A stretch of DNA of 55,668 bases from Streptomyces bambusae (GTDB taxonomy: Bacteria; Actinomycetota; Actinomycetes; Streptomycetales; Streptomycetaceae), in contig NZ_JAJAUZ010000050.1 of the NCBI RefSeq assembly GCF_020532645.1, positions 1 through 55,668 on the forward strand. Direction: 5' to 3'. The notes beneath the pieces are model-generated. The model did no database searches. It was not told the DNA's origin and saw only the letters and a list, made by a program, of their open reading frames with translations. Positions 10,036 to 18,332 of the stretch are shown here, piece by piece (positions within the stretch are counted from its first letter, which is position 1; every line of letters begins with the position of its first letter). The position numbers and the translations under genes were made by a program.

Positions 10036-11172
10036 TCAGCGCAGGGCCCGCCGCAGCCGCGGCGTCAGAGGCCGTTCCACCAGCCGGTACAGCAGCCAGG
10101 CCAGACCCAGCATCAGGGCGACCGTACCGGCGAGCGTGACCGGAGCCGGCAGCCCGAGGGTGCGGTGCAGCAGCCGGATCACCACCCAGCCCAGGTGCTC
10201 GTGCACCAGGTAGAACGGATACGTCAGGGCGCCCACGACGGTCAGCCCGCGCCAGTCCGGCCAGTCCAGGCGGCCCACCGCGATCAGCGCCACCACCAGG
10301 AAGCCGGCCGTGACCACGGCGACGATCACGGCCGCACTGCGGTACGAGAAGAACCTCGGGTCGGGCGCGTGCCACAGCCCGGCCACCGCGTAGTGCTGGC
10401 CCAGCAGCCAGCCCATCAGCGCCACGCCCCAGGCCAGGGCGTCCCGCCGGTTCCGGTGCACCAGGTAGAGCCCGATGCCGCCGATGAAGAACGGCGCGTA
10501 CTGCGGCATCAGCAGCTGCTGGAGCACGTGCTCGCGGCCGAGGTCCGCCATGTCGGTCAGCACCGCGGCGAACGTCCAGACCGCGCAGAACACCAGCGTG
10601 CGCTGCCGCCCGCCGCCCGGAAGCACCACGAACAGCGCGAACAGCACGTAGAACCGCAGCTCCGCCCAGAGCGTCCAGCACACCCCGAGCACCCGGTCGG
10701 CGCCCAGCGGCTGCTGGAGCATCGTCAGGTTGACCAGGAAATCCGGCCCCGACACCGTCCGCTGCGCCACCCAGGGCAGCGCGAACACCGCCGTGACCAG
10801 CACGATCGCCGCCCAGTACGCCGGGTACAGGCGGGCCACCCGGGACGCGAAGAACGAACGCAGCGGCCGGTTCCACGCGCTCATGCAGATCACGAACCCG
10901 CTGATCACGAAGAAGACCTGCACCCCCAGGCAGCCGTACGCCAGCCAGGGCGAGGCCGTCGGGAACAGCTCCCGCGGCGACGCGCCCCAGGAGTGCTGCA
11001 CCTCCCCGCCGCGCCCCGCGTAGTGGTAGCCCGCCACCATCAGCGCCGCCACCAGCCGCAGCCCGTCCAGCGCCCGCAGCCGGACCGGTGCGGCCGGCGG
11101 CGCGGACGCCGTGCCCCGCTCGGGAGCCCCGTCCGGCGGCCCGGCCTGTGCCGGGAGCGCGGTCGCGGTCAT
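10036..11172 (-). CDS. Membrane acyltransferase (acyltransferase-3 family)
   Basis: This 378-residue protein belongs to the OafA/acyltransferase-3 family of multi-pass enzymes that O-acylate sugars and glycopolymers. After a Pro/Ala-rich N-terminus come RALDGLRLVAALMVAGYHYA (catalytic-type region with His), VQVFFVISGFVICM, SFFASRVARLYPAYW and about nine further hydrophobic segments ending in ALTYPFYLVHEHLG. It is the last gene of the minus arm, and its ATG overlaps the stop of the polysialyltransferase-like gene (ATGA). This suggests it acylates the same wall polymer. The frame is open far upstream, but only as a shadow of the neighbour. Confidence 0.88.
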   Translation of the reverse strand: MTATALPAQAGPPDGAPERGTASAPPAAPVRLRALDGLRLVAALMVAGYHYAGRGGEVQHSWGASPRELFPTASPWLAYGCLGVQVFFVISGFVICMSAWNRPLRSFFASRVARLYPAYWAAIVLVTAVFALPWVAQRTVSGPDFLVNLTMLQQPLGADRVLGVCWTLWAELRFYVLFALFVVLPGGGRQRTLVFCAVWTFAAVLTDMADLGREHVLQQLLMPQYAPFFIGGIGLYLVHRNRRDALAWGVALMGWLLGQHYAVAGLWHAPDPRFFSYRSAAVIVAVVTAGFLVVALIAVGRLDWPDWRGLTVVGALTYPFYLVHEHLGWVVIRLLHRTLGLPAPVTLAGTVALMLGLAWLLYRLVERPLTPRLRRALR

Positions 11173-12554
11173 CCGCGCGCGGCCCGGCTCAGGTGCCGGA
11201 CCCGGCGGACCACCCGGCGCACCGCCGGGCTGCGCGGGATGAACGCCAGCTGCGGCGGCACCGCCCCCGGCAGGCCCAGCGCGGTCAGCCGGCGCTTCTT
11301 GAAGTACCGCCAGGTGTGCGCGTCGAGGCGGCTCGCGAGGTACCGCTCGGCGTCGGCCCGCCGGGCGGTGAGGATCTGCGCCTGCATCGCGTACCCGACG
11401 GCCGTCACCAGCTCGCCGAGGTCCTCCAGCACCGCCGGACCCGGCGGGGCCCAGGCCCGTACCGCGGCCCGGTCCTCCAGCTCCGGCAGCAGGGCGTCCA
11501 CGATCGTCAGCGGCACCCGGTTGCTGTTCTGGTACGGCGTGACCCGGTTCAGCAGCGGCCCGGTGCCGGTGCGCGCGACCGGGATGCCGTACAGGGTGGC
11601 GGCCGTCAGCAGGCCGGTGGAGAAACACCCGACGACGAGCGCCGGATCCAGCTGCCGGTACAGCACCTCGGCCAGCACGGGGGAGTCGACCACGGTGAGC
11701 CGGGCGCCCAGCCGTACCGCCTCCTCCTCGACCCGGCGCGACCAGCGGGCCGGGGCGCTCGGGTGCGGCTTGAACACGATCCGGCCGTGGCCCAGCGCGT
11801 GCGCGCCGCGGACCATCCTGACGTGCAGCTCCTCCTCTTCCTCGGGCGTGATCAGCCCGAGGGCGGACAGGTACTGGCCCAGCAGCACGGCCGGGCGCCC
11901 GTCGCCGTCCGCCCCGGCCGCCGCCGTCTCCGGTGCCGGGGCGCACTCCGGGTCCTCCGCCAGCTCGTCGAGGACCTTCCGGAAGGCCTCCGTCGGCACG
12001 ATCTGCGCGGGCACGCCGAACTCGGTGAGCAGCAGCGGCTCCAGCCCCGGCACCAGGTCGAGGTGGAGCAGCCGCCGGATGCGGACGCCGGTCTGCGGGT
12101 CCAGTTTGTTGCGGGTCGGCCCGTAGCTCATCAGCCCGTCCGCGTACACCTCGACCGGGGTGCCCGGGAACAGCTGGACGAGCGCCTGGGCCGGCGCCAC
12201 CTGGATGGACTCGACGACGAGTTCGAGGCGGTCCTCGCCCAGCCCCCACAGGGCGCGCAGCTGCCGCTCCCACAGCGGTGCGTCGTCCCCGCGCGGCTGC
12301 CAGCCGCCCGGGTGGAAGGGCTCGATGACGGCGTTCCAGTCCCGCACCTCGTCGAAGCGGGCGGCCAGCCGGGCGAAGCCGGGCATGCCGGCCGGCCCCG
12401 GAGTGGTCTCCGGCACCGCCGCGTTGTTGCTGACGAGCAGGATCCGGCGGTCCGCGGCGCGGAAGCAGCCGGAGTCGAGGGCGGCGGCCAGGGTGGCCGT
12501 GCCGTAGAGGGTGGAGGCGAGGAAGATCTGCGTGGTGCGGACGGCGGTACCCAT
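11169..12554 (-). CDS. Polysialyltransferase-like glycosyltransferase
   Basis: This 461-residue protein resembles the alpha-2,8-polysialyltransferase family, a GT-B-like group that transfers nonulosonic acids from CMP donors. Visible elements are TQIFLASTLYGTATLAAALD at the N-terminus, VVESIQVAPAQALVQLFPG, VEVYADGLMSYGPTRNKLD, GRIVFKPHPSAP and DPALVVGCFSTGLLTAATLY, a C-terminal half typical of sialyl and polysialyl transferases. The ATG at 12554 overlaps the preceding GT2 stop by one base. With the NeuA/NeuB-like protein encoded on the other arm, it probably builds a sialic-acid-like wall polymer. The family call is from recognisable motifs, not a search. Confidence 0.75.
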   Translation of the reverse strand: MGTAVRTTQIFLASTLYGTATLAAALDSGCFRAADRRILLVSNNAAVPETTPGPAGMPGFARLAARFDEVRDWNAVIEPFHPGGWQPRGDDAPLWERQLRALWGLGEDRLELVVESIQVAPAQALVQLFPGTPVEVYADGLMSYGPTRNKLDPQTGVRIRRLLHLDLVPGLEPLLLTEFGVPAQIVPTEAFRKVLDELAEDPECAPAPETAAAGADGDGRPAVLLGQYLSALGLITPEEEEELHVRMVRGAHALGHGRIVFKPHPSAPARWSRRVEEEAVRLGARLTVVDSPVLAEVLYRQLDPALVVGCFSTGLLTAATLYGIPVARTGTGPLLNRVTPYQNSNRVPLTIVDALLPELEDRAAVRAWAPPGPAVLEDLGELVTAVGYAMQAQILTARRADAERYLASRLDAHTWRYFKKRRLTALGLPGAVPPQLAFIPRSPAVRRVVRRVRHLSRAARG

Positions 12555-13531
12555 CAGGCGGCCACCTCCGGACCGGCCGGCCGGCGCCGCAGCCGGCGCA
12601 GCCGCACCGCGCGTTCCGTGTCCATGGAATGCAGGACGTCGTCGAGAACGCCCTGCGGCATGCGGTGCAAAGCGGCCGCACTCATCGAACGGAGTTTCCT
12701 GGCCACGGCCGGTTCGAACCTTTCGATGGAACCCACGTGGTGGGCGATGATCGCGCAATACGTGCGCACGGCTTTCGGCATCAGGAGATCCGCGTCCCGG
12801 TCCCGGGCCGTTTCCTTCAGCACCTGGTCGAATGCCCGGATGAAATCGAGCTGGCGTACGTCGCCGATCTGCGTCAGCGAGGTCGCGACCCCGCGCCGGT
12901 AGAACAGACCCGGCAGGCCGACCGCCGCGAAGGTGTCCGCCTCCCGGTGCAGCCGCCAGATCCACGGCCGGTCCTCGGCGGTCCGCAGCCCGTCCGTGAA
13001 GTGCAGCAGCCCGCGGTCCACCAGCCGCCGGTGGTACATCCCGGCCCACGCGAACGGATAGTCCACCGAAGTCGACCGGTCCGCGGGCAGGATCGCCGCC
13101 CGCGGGTCCAGCACCTCGCCCTGCGGGCCGTGCGGCACCCGCTGCACCGACCGGTTCCGCCCGGTGCACTGCACGTGGTCGGTCCGTACGAAATCGCAGC
13201 CCAGGCCCTCGATCGCGGCCAGCACCCGGGCCAGATGGCCGGGGGCGAGCCAGTCGTCCCCGTCCATGAAGGTGAGGTACTCGCCGCGCGCGGCGTCGAT
13301 CCCGGTGTTCCGGGCCGTCGCCAGACCGCCGTTGCGCTCGTGCCGGACGTGCACCGCGCCGGGCAGCTCCTCGGCCGCCCGTTCCAGGAGCGCGGGCGTC
13401 CCGTCCGACGAACAGTCGTCGACGAGGATGAACTCGAAGCCGTCCCGCGCGTTCGCGTGCAGGCTCCGGAGGGCGTCTGGTGCGTATGTCTGCACGTTGA
13501 AGAACGGCACGACCACAGAAAGCTTGACCAC
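12554..13531 (-). CDS. Family 2 glycosyltransferase
   Basis: This 325-residue GT-A enzyme has the family start KLSVVVPFFNVQTYAPDALR, EFILVDDCSSDGT, ERNGGLATARNTGID and the metal-binding FMDGDDW (DxD) near residue 90. A later TAEDRPWIWRLH segment is typical of the acceptor region, and the C-terminus is Arg-rich. The GTG at 13531 is chosen because a TAATGT hexamer (complement of 13539-13544) sits exactly 7 bases upstream, predicting a leaderless transcript; there is no ribosome-binding site. It is first in a coupled minus operon with the polysialyltransferase-like and acyltransferase genes. Confidence 0.88.
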   Translation of the reverse strand: MVKLSVVVPFFNVQTYAPDALRSLHANARDGFEFILVDDCSSDGTPALLERAAEELPGAVHVRHERNGGLATARNTGIDAARGEYLTFMDGDDWLAPGHLARVLAAIEGLGCDFVRTDHVQCTGRNRSVQRVPHGPQGEVLDPRAAILPADRSTSVDYPFAWAGMYHRRLVDRGLLHFTDGLRTAEDRPWIWRLHREADTFAAVGLPGLFYRRGVATSLTQIGDVRQLDFIRAFDQVLKETARDRDADLLMPKAVRTYCAIIAHHVGSIERFEPAVARKLRSMSAAALHRMPQGVLDDVLHSMDTERAVRLRRLRRRPAGPEVAA

Positions 13532-13718
13532 CTGCGTGACATTAGGGCGCCGCCCGGCATTCACCGTGGCCCGGGCGAGTCCTTTCCGTGAACGCTGGGC
13601 ATCCGCGGTGTTAACCCGGGCCGCCCCCGGGCGCATTCGCGTTCCGTCGACCGGCTGTTAACCCTCTGTTGCGCGCTCGTTGGGCCGTCCACGGGAATTC
13701 CGTCCTAGCTTCGGAGCC
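13532..13718. promoter_or_regulatory. Divergent promoter region of glycopolymer cluster
   Basis: This 187-base region separates the two arms of the cluster. Minus strand: TAATGT (13539-13544), 7 bases, then GTG 13531. Plus strand: TAGCTT (13706-13711), 7 bases, then GTG 13719. Both predict leaderless transcripts. Two copies of TGTTAACCC, each containing the palindrome GTTAAC, lie at 13609-13617 and 13656-13664 and could be regulator sites. Confidence 0.6.
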
Positions 13719-15083
13719 GTGCCAGTAAGTACCAGTGGCGTAAGTGCCCCCGGAAAAATGCGGGTTGCCGTACTCGCCGATTCCGATACGCGATGGAAAT
13801 GGGGCGCGCTCACCGCCCGCCGCCTCGCCGATGCCGACGAACCCGCGCTCACCGGGTTCCTGTTGCGCGGCCGGGCCACGCCCACCGCCCGCCAGCTCGG
13901 CGAAGTCGGCGTCCGCGCCGACCGGCTGACCGAGGTGACCTGCGCCGAATTCCTCGCCGAGATGCGCAGCGCCGCCGACGGCGCCCCCGAAGGCCGCTAC
14001 GACGTCGTCGTGCTCGCCCTCGTCGGCGGCGCCGTCCAGGCCGTCCTCCACGGCCTGCGCGCGCTGTGGCCGGAGCCGGCCCGCCGCCCGGCCGTCGTCA
14101 CCGGCTACGTCGGCGTCGTCTACGAGAAGCTCGCCGACGGCCTGCTCCTGCGGCACGGCGCCGACCTGGTCCTCGCCAACTCCCGCCACGACGCGGACCG
14201 GTTCCGCGCCGTGTACGAGGGCGTCGGCGCCGACCCGTCGGCCGTCACCGAGACCGCCCTGCCCTTCCTCGGCGGCGCCCCGTACGAGCAGCAGACCTCG
14301 CGGGCGCACACCGTCGTGTTCGCCGCCCAGCCCTCGGTCCCCGAGAGCCGCGCCGACCGCAACTACCTGCTGCGCCGCGCCGCCGGCCACGCCCGCCGGC
14401 ACCCGGACCGCGAGGTGCTGGTCAAGCTGCGCAGCAAGCCCGGCGAGCACACCACCCACCTCGAAGAGCTGCCGTACCAGCGGCTCGCCGAGCGGATCCC
14501 CGGCGGCCTGCCCGCCAACTGCCGCCTGGTGTACGGGCACATGGGCGAGGTCCTCGACCGCACCGACCTGCTGGTCACGGTCAGCTCCACGGCCGCCCTG
14601 GAGTCCCTGCACCGGGGCATCCCCACCGCCGTCCTCACCGACCTCGGCATCCGCGAGGCCCTCGGCAACCACCACTTCCTCGGCTCCGGCTGCCTCGCCT
14701 CCTGGGACGAACTCGACGCGGGCCTGCGCCCCACGGCCGACCCGCAGTGGCTGGCCCGGCACGGCGTCGCCGCCGACCGGCCGTACGACCGGGCCTTCGA
14801 CGGCGCCCGCGCCCGGGTGGCCGGCCTCGCCGCCCTCGACCGGCTGCCCGCGATCACCCCCTACTACACGCCCACCACCGCCCCGGGCTACCTGCCCGGC
14901 CTGCTCGCCCGCCACCACCTCGGCCCCGACGGCACCCCGCTGCCCGGCGCCGTCCGCCCGGCGGCCGAGGACTCGACACTGCGGCGCTACGTGCGCTCGG
15001 CCCTGCGGGACGCGGCGCGCGGCGCCTACCGCCAGGGCGTACAGCGGGTGGCCCCGGCCATCCGCCGGATGGGAGAACTGTGA
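13719..15083 (+). CDS. Putative glycosyltransferase of wall polymer cluster
   Basis: This protein of about 454 residues starts with a Rossmann-like strand (MRVAVLADSDTRWKWGALTA, about residues 14-33). The C-terminal half resembles GT-B nucleotide-sugar regions: TVVFAAQPSVPESRADRNYL, EVLVKLRSKPGEHTTHLEEL and LLVTVSSTAALESLHRGIPT. I recognise it as the type often annotated DUF6716 putative glycosyltransferase in Streptomyces; its donor and acceptor are unknown. GTG 13719 is chosen because a -10-like TAGCTT lies 7 bases upstream; ATG 13758 is the alternative. Its stop overlaps the GTG start of the next gene (GTGA), so it leads the plus arm. Confidence 0.7.
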   Translation: MPVSTSGVSAPGKMRVAVLADSDTRWKWGALTARRLADADEPALTGFLLRGRATPTARQLGEVGVRADRLTEVTCAEFLAEMRSAADGAPEGRYDVVVLALVGGAVQAVLHGLRALWPEPARRPAVVTGYVGVVYEKLADGLLLRHGADLVLANSRHDADRFRAVYEGVGADPSAVTETALPFLGGAPYEQQTSRAHTVVFAAQPSVPESRADRNYLLRRAAGHARRHPDREVLVKLRSKPGEHTTHLEELPYQRLAERIPGGLPANCRLVYGHMGEVLDRTDLLVTVSSTAALESLHRGIPTAVLTDLGIREALGNHHFLGSGCLASWDELDAGLRPTADPQWLARHGVAADRPYDRAFDGARARVAGLAALDRLPAITPYYTPTTAPGYLPGLLARHHLGPDGTPLPGAVRPAAEDSTLRRYVRSALRDAARGAYRQGVQRVAPAIRRMGEL

Positions 15084-16918
15084 CCAGCACCCCCCGGGCC
15101 GAGACCGCCCGCCCCGCGGGCCGGCCCGTCGTCCTCGCCGTCATCCCGGCCCGCGGCGGCTCCAAGGGCGTGCCCGCCAAGAACCTCGCCGAGGTCGGCG
15201 GCACCCCGCTCGTCGCCCGCGCGGTCCGGGCCTGCCTGGCCGCCGCCCCCGTCACCGACGTCGTGGTCTCCACCGACGACGAGGCGATCGCCGCGGCCGC
15301 CCGGGCCGCCGGCGCCGACGTCGTACCGCGCCCCGCGGCCATCGCCGGTGACACCGCCACCAGCGAGTCCGCCGTCCTGCACGCCATGGACACCTTCGAG
15401 ACCCGGCACGGCACCCGGGTGGACACCGTCCTCCTCGTCCAGGCCACCAGCCCCTTCCTCACCGCCGCCGAGATCGCCGGCGCGGCCCTCGCCGTCACCA
15501 CCCGAGGCGCCGACTCGGCCTTCACCGCCGCCCCCTTCCACGGCTTCCTGTGGCGCGAGAGCGCGGTCCCCTCCGGCCGCACCGGCTACGGCGTCAACCA
15601 CGACGAGTCGCACCGCCCGCGCCGCCAGGACCGCCCCCTCGACCTGCTGGAGACCGGCGCCGCCTACGCGATGGACGCCACCGGCTTCCGCACCGCCGGC
15701 CACCGGTTCTTCGGCCGCATCGTCCCCGTCCACACCGACCCCGCGCGGGTCCTCGAAATCGACGACCCGCACGACCTGTCCCGAGCCCGCGCCCTGGCCC
15801 CGCTCCTGGACGCCGGCGACGGACCCGAGCGGCCCGCCGCCGCGGCGCCGCCCGCCCCGCACCACCCGCACCACCCGCACGACCCGAGCCCCGTACCCGC
15901 CGTGGAGGGCGACCACCCCGGAGCAGTACCCGCCCTCCACCCGGCACCCCGCACCTCCCGGCCCCGAAACCCCCGAAGGACGTTCCCTGCCATGAGCACC
16001 CCCTCCTCCCCCCGCCTGCGCCGCCTCGGCTCCCGCACCGCCGGCCCCGGCCGCCCCGTGTACGTCGTCGGCGAGATCGGCATCAACCACAACGGCGACC
16101 TGGACAACGCCTTCGCCCTGATCGACGCCGCCGCCGAGGCCGGCTGCGACGCGGTCAAGTTCCAGAAGCGCACCCCGGAGATCTGCACCCCGCGCGACCA
16201 GTGGGACATCGAGCGCGACACCCCCTGGGGCCGCATGACGTACATCGACTACCGCCACAAGGTCGAGTTCGGCGAGGACGAGTACCGCGCCATCGACGCG
16301 CACTGCCGCGAGCGGGGCATCGACTGGTTCGCCTCCCCGTGGGACACCGAGGCCGTCGCCTTCCTGGAGAAGTTCGACGTCCCCGCCCACAAGGTGGCCT
16401 CCGCCTCCCTCACCGACGACGAGCTGCTGCGCGCCCTGCGCGCCACCGGCCGCACCGTGATCCTCTCCACCGGCATGTCCACCCCGCAGCAGATCCGCCA
16501 CGCCGTCGAGGTCCTGGGCAGCGAGAACATCCTGCTCTGCCACGCCACCTCGACCTACCCGGCCAAGGCCGAGGAGCTCAACCTGCGGGTGATCAACACC
16601 CTCCAGGACGAGTACCCCAACGTCCCGATCGGCTACAGCGGCCACGAGACCGGCCTCCAGACCACCCTGGCCGCCGTCGCCCTCGGCGCCACCTTCGTCG
16701 AGCGCCACATCACCCTCGACCGCGCCATGTGGGGCTCCGACCAGGCCGCCTCCGTCGAGCCGGGCGGCCTGCAGCGCCTGGTCCGCGACATCCGCACCAT
16801 CGAGACCGCCCTCGGCGACGGCGTCAAGAAGGTCTACGAGTCCGAGCTCGGCCCGATGAAGAAGCTCCGCCGCGTCCAGGGCGAGGTCGCCGGCCGCGCC
16901 GAGCTCGCCGCGGTCTGA
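15080..16918 (+). CDS. CMP-sugar synthetase joined in frame to NeuB-type synthase
   Basis: A single open frame of 612 residues encodes two enzymes usually separate. Residues 1 to about 245 are an acylneuraminate cytidylyltransferase: VIPARGGSKGVPAKN is the CTP-binding motif, and VVSTDDEAIAAAA and LLVQATSPFLTAAEI follow. Next is a linker of about 60 residues rich in Pro, His, Ala and Arg. From about residue 305 to the end is a sialic-acid synthase barrel: GEIGINHNGDLDNAF, AVKFQKRTPE, FASPWDTEAVAFLEK, ILSTGMSTPQQIR, LLCHATSTYPA and IGYSGHETG. The C-terminal SAF domain usual in NeuB is missing. I read 15782-16000 codon by codon and found no stop. The GTG at 15080 overlaps the previous stop and follows GGGAGA. 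An internal start at 15992 could also yield free NeuB. Confidence 0.85.
   Translation: MTSTPRAETARPAGRPVVLAVIPARGGSKGVPAKNLAEVGGTPLVARAVRACLAAAPVTDVVVSTDDEAIAAAARAAGADVVPRPAAIAGDTATSESAVLHAMDTFETRHGTRVDTVLLVQATSPFLTAAEIAGAALAVTTRGADSAFTAAPFHGFLWRESAVPSGRTGYGVNHDESHRPRRQDRPLDLLETGAAYAMDATGFRTAGHRFFGRIVPVHTDPARVLEIDDPHDLSRARALAPLLDAGDGPERPAAAAPPAPHHPHHPHDPSPVPAVEGDHPGAVPALHPAPRTSRPRNPRRTFPAMSTPSSPRLRRLGSRTAGPGRPVYVVGEIGINHNGDLDNAFALIDAAAEAGCDAVKFQKRTPEICTPRDQWDIERDTPWGRMTYIDYRHKVEFGEDEYRAIDAHCRERGIDWFASPWDTEAVAFLEKFDVPAHKVASASLTDDELLRALRATGRTVILSTGMSTPQQIRHAVEVLGSENILLCHATSTYPAKAEELNLRVINTLQDEYPNVPIGYSGHETGLQTTLAAVALGATFVERHITLDRAMWGSDQAASVEPGGLQRLVRDIRTIETALGDGVKKVYESELGPMKKLRRVQGEVAGRAELAAV
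15992..16918 (+). other. NeuB-like region with possible internal start
   Basis: The ATG at 15992 is preceded by GAAGGA about 12 bases upstream and would yield a 308-residue protein starting MSTPSSPRLRRLG, much like stand-alone NeuB proteins of related streptomycetes. Since no stop separates it from the cytidylyltransferase, ribosomes starting at 15080 must also read through it. Either both a fusion and a free synthase are made, or a sequencing error removed a stop. Confidence 0.6.
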
Positions 16919-16977
16919 TCCGCCCGCCCCGGCCCCGCCCCGCCCCCGTACGGCCCGCCCGACCCGAGGAGTACGCC

Positions 16978-18207
16978 GTGACCTCGCACGCGAACACCCT
17001 GGCCTTCGTGGAGAGCCCGGTCCAGCTGCTGAACGTCCTGGAATGGGCGTACGCACACGCCGCACGGGCCGGCGGGGCGGGACCGGCGGCCGGCCCCGTG
17101 CTGGACTGCGTCCCCTCGCAGCCCGCTCCGGGCCGCAGGCCGGGGGTGGAAGCCCCCGCGCCCCACCCGGACGCGGACCCGGACCACCCGGCCGTCCACC
17201 GGCCCGCCCGCGCCGACTACGAGGACCTGCTGATCGTCGTCCTGCCGCCGGTGGACCCGATGTCCCGCGGCCAGCTCCGCCGGATGGCGGCCCTGGCCCG
17301 CGACGAGGGCCACCAGGTCCGCTGGCAGGAGGCCCGCGGCGGCGGCGCGGCCCCGCTCAAGGCGCTCGCCGCGCTCACCGGGACCGTCCGCCGGGCCCGC
17401 CGGATCGTCGTCGGCGACCCCTTCTCCCGGTACGTGCAGCTGCTGCTGTCGATGGTCCGGGCCGAGGAACTGGTCGTCGTGGACGACGGCACCGCCACCA
17501 TGGAGTTCGTCTCCCAGCTGGCCCGCGGCGAACGCCTCGTGCGCTGGCACCGGGTCGGCGCCGGCCTGGCCGGGCGGACCCGCGAGCTGGCGTACGCGCC
17601 CGTCTCGGGCGCCGCCCGGCGCCGCTTCGCGCCCGCCCCCGGCCGGCAGGTCGAGGTGTTCAGCTCCATGCCCGTCACCGCCCCCGAAGGGGTCCGGCTG
17701 CAGGTCAACGAGTTCGCCTGGACCCGGGCCGCCTTCGGTCCGCCGCGGATCGCCCGCGGCACCGACCTGGTCGGGACCTCCCTGGTGGAGACGGGGGTGG
17801 TCGACGAGGACCGGTACCTCGCCGGGGTCGGCGACCTGGCCCGCACCCACGGCGCCGCCCGCTACTTCGCCCACCGCCGCGAGACCGGCGCCAAGCTGCG
17901 CGCCCTCGCCGAGGCCACCGGGCTGGAGATCGTGCGCCCCGACCTCCCCCTCGAACTCATTGCCCGGCGTGGACCCGTCGGTCGTACGATCGTCAGCTTT
18001 CCGTCCACGGTCGTCCACACGCTGCCCTACGCACTGGCCGGAACCGGCGTCACGGTCGCCGTGGTGGACATCGACCCCGACTGGCTCACCGGAAAGGCCT
18101 CGCCGCGGGCCCGCGGTTTCCTCGAAGGTGTCACCGATACCGCACGTGACGTGCACCGGCTCCGTGCCGTGTCAGCGGGTGTCCCGACACCCGCCCCGGC
18201 CGGATGA
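16978..18207 (+). CDS. Putative glycosyltransferase (sialyltransferase-like)
   Basis: This 409-residue protein opens with LAFVESPVQLLNVLEWAYAH, resembling the start of GT52-type sialyltransferases and related CMP-sugar transferases. It continues with VVGDPFSRYVQLLLSM, LVVVDDGTATMEFV, a Ser/Met-rich middle, YFAHRRETGAKLRALAEATG and FPSTVVHTLPYALAG, the last typical of the C-terminal nucleotide-binding half. A Pro-rich insert occupies about residues 40-75. The GTG at 16978 follows GAGGAG at good spacing. It is the third gene of the plus arm, 59 bases after the NeuB-like domain, so a role in polymer assembly is likely; the linkage made is unknown. Confidence 0.65.
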   Translation: MTSHANTLAFVESPVQLLNVLEWAYAHAARAGGAGPAAGPVLDCVPSQPAPGRRPGVEAPAPHPDADPDHPAVHRPARADYEDLLIVVLPPVDPMSRGQLRRMAALARDEGHQVRWQEARGGGAAPLKALAALTGTVRRARRIVVGDPFSRYVQLLLSMVRAEELVVVDDGTATMEFVSQLARGERLVRWHRVGAGLAGRTRELAYAPVSGAARRRFAPAPGRQVEVFSSMPVTAPEGVRLQVNEFAWTRAAFGPPRIARGTDLVGTSLVETGVVDEDRYLAGVGDLARTHGAARYFAHRRETGAKLRALAEATGLEIVRPDLPLELIARRGPVGRTIVSFPSTVVHTLPYALAGTGVTVAVVDIDPDWLTGKASPRARGFLEGVTDTARDVHRLRAVSAGVPTPAPAG

Positions 18208-18332
18208 GCGGCGGAGTTTACCCCCGGGGGAGGGGGGCTATGCGTCTGGAAGCCGGTTTTTCTTCCCCTAACGGGCTGAACTTTTCTTGATCTCCAGCCA
18301 GTTGGCCCTGGGGTGCGCCTACCCTTAAACGG

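Noticed and set aside
13793..15079. Upstream extension of the fused NeuA/NeuB frame
   Set aside because: This part overlaps the glycosyltransferase gene in another frame and reads as an Arg/Pro-rich shadow; the GTG at 15080 with GGGAGA and overlap of the preceding stop is the real start.
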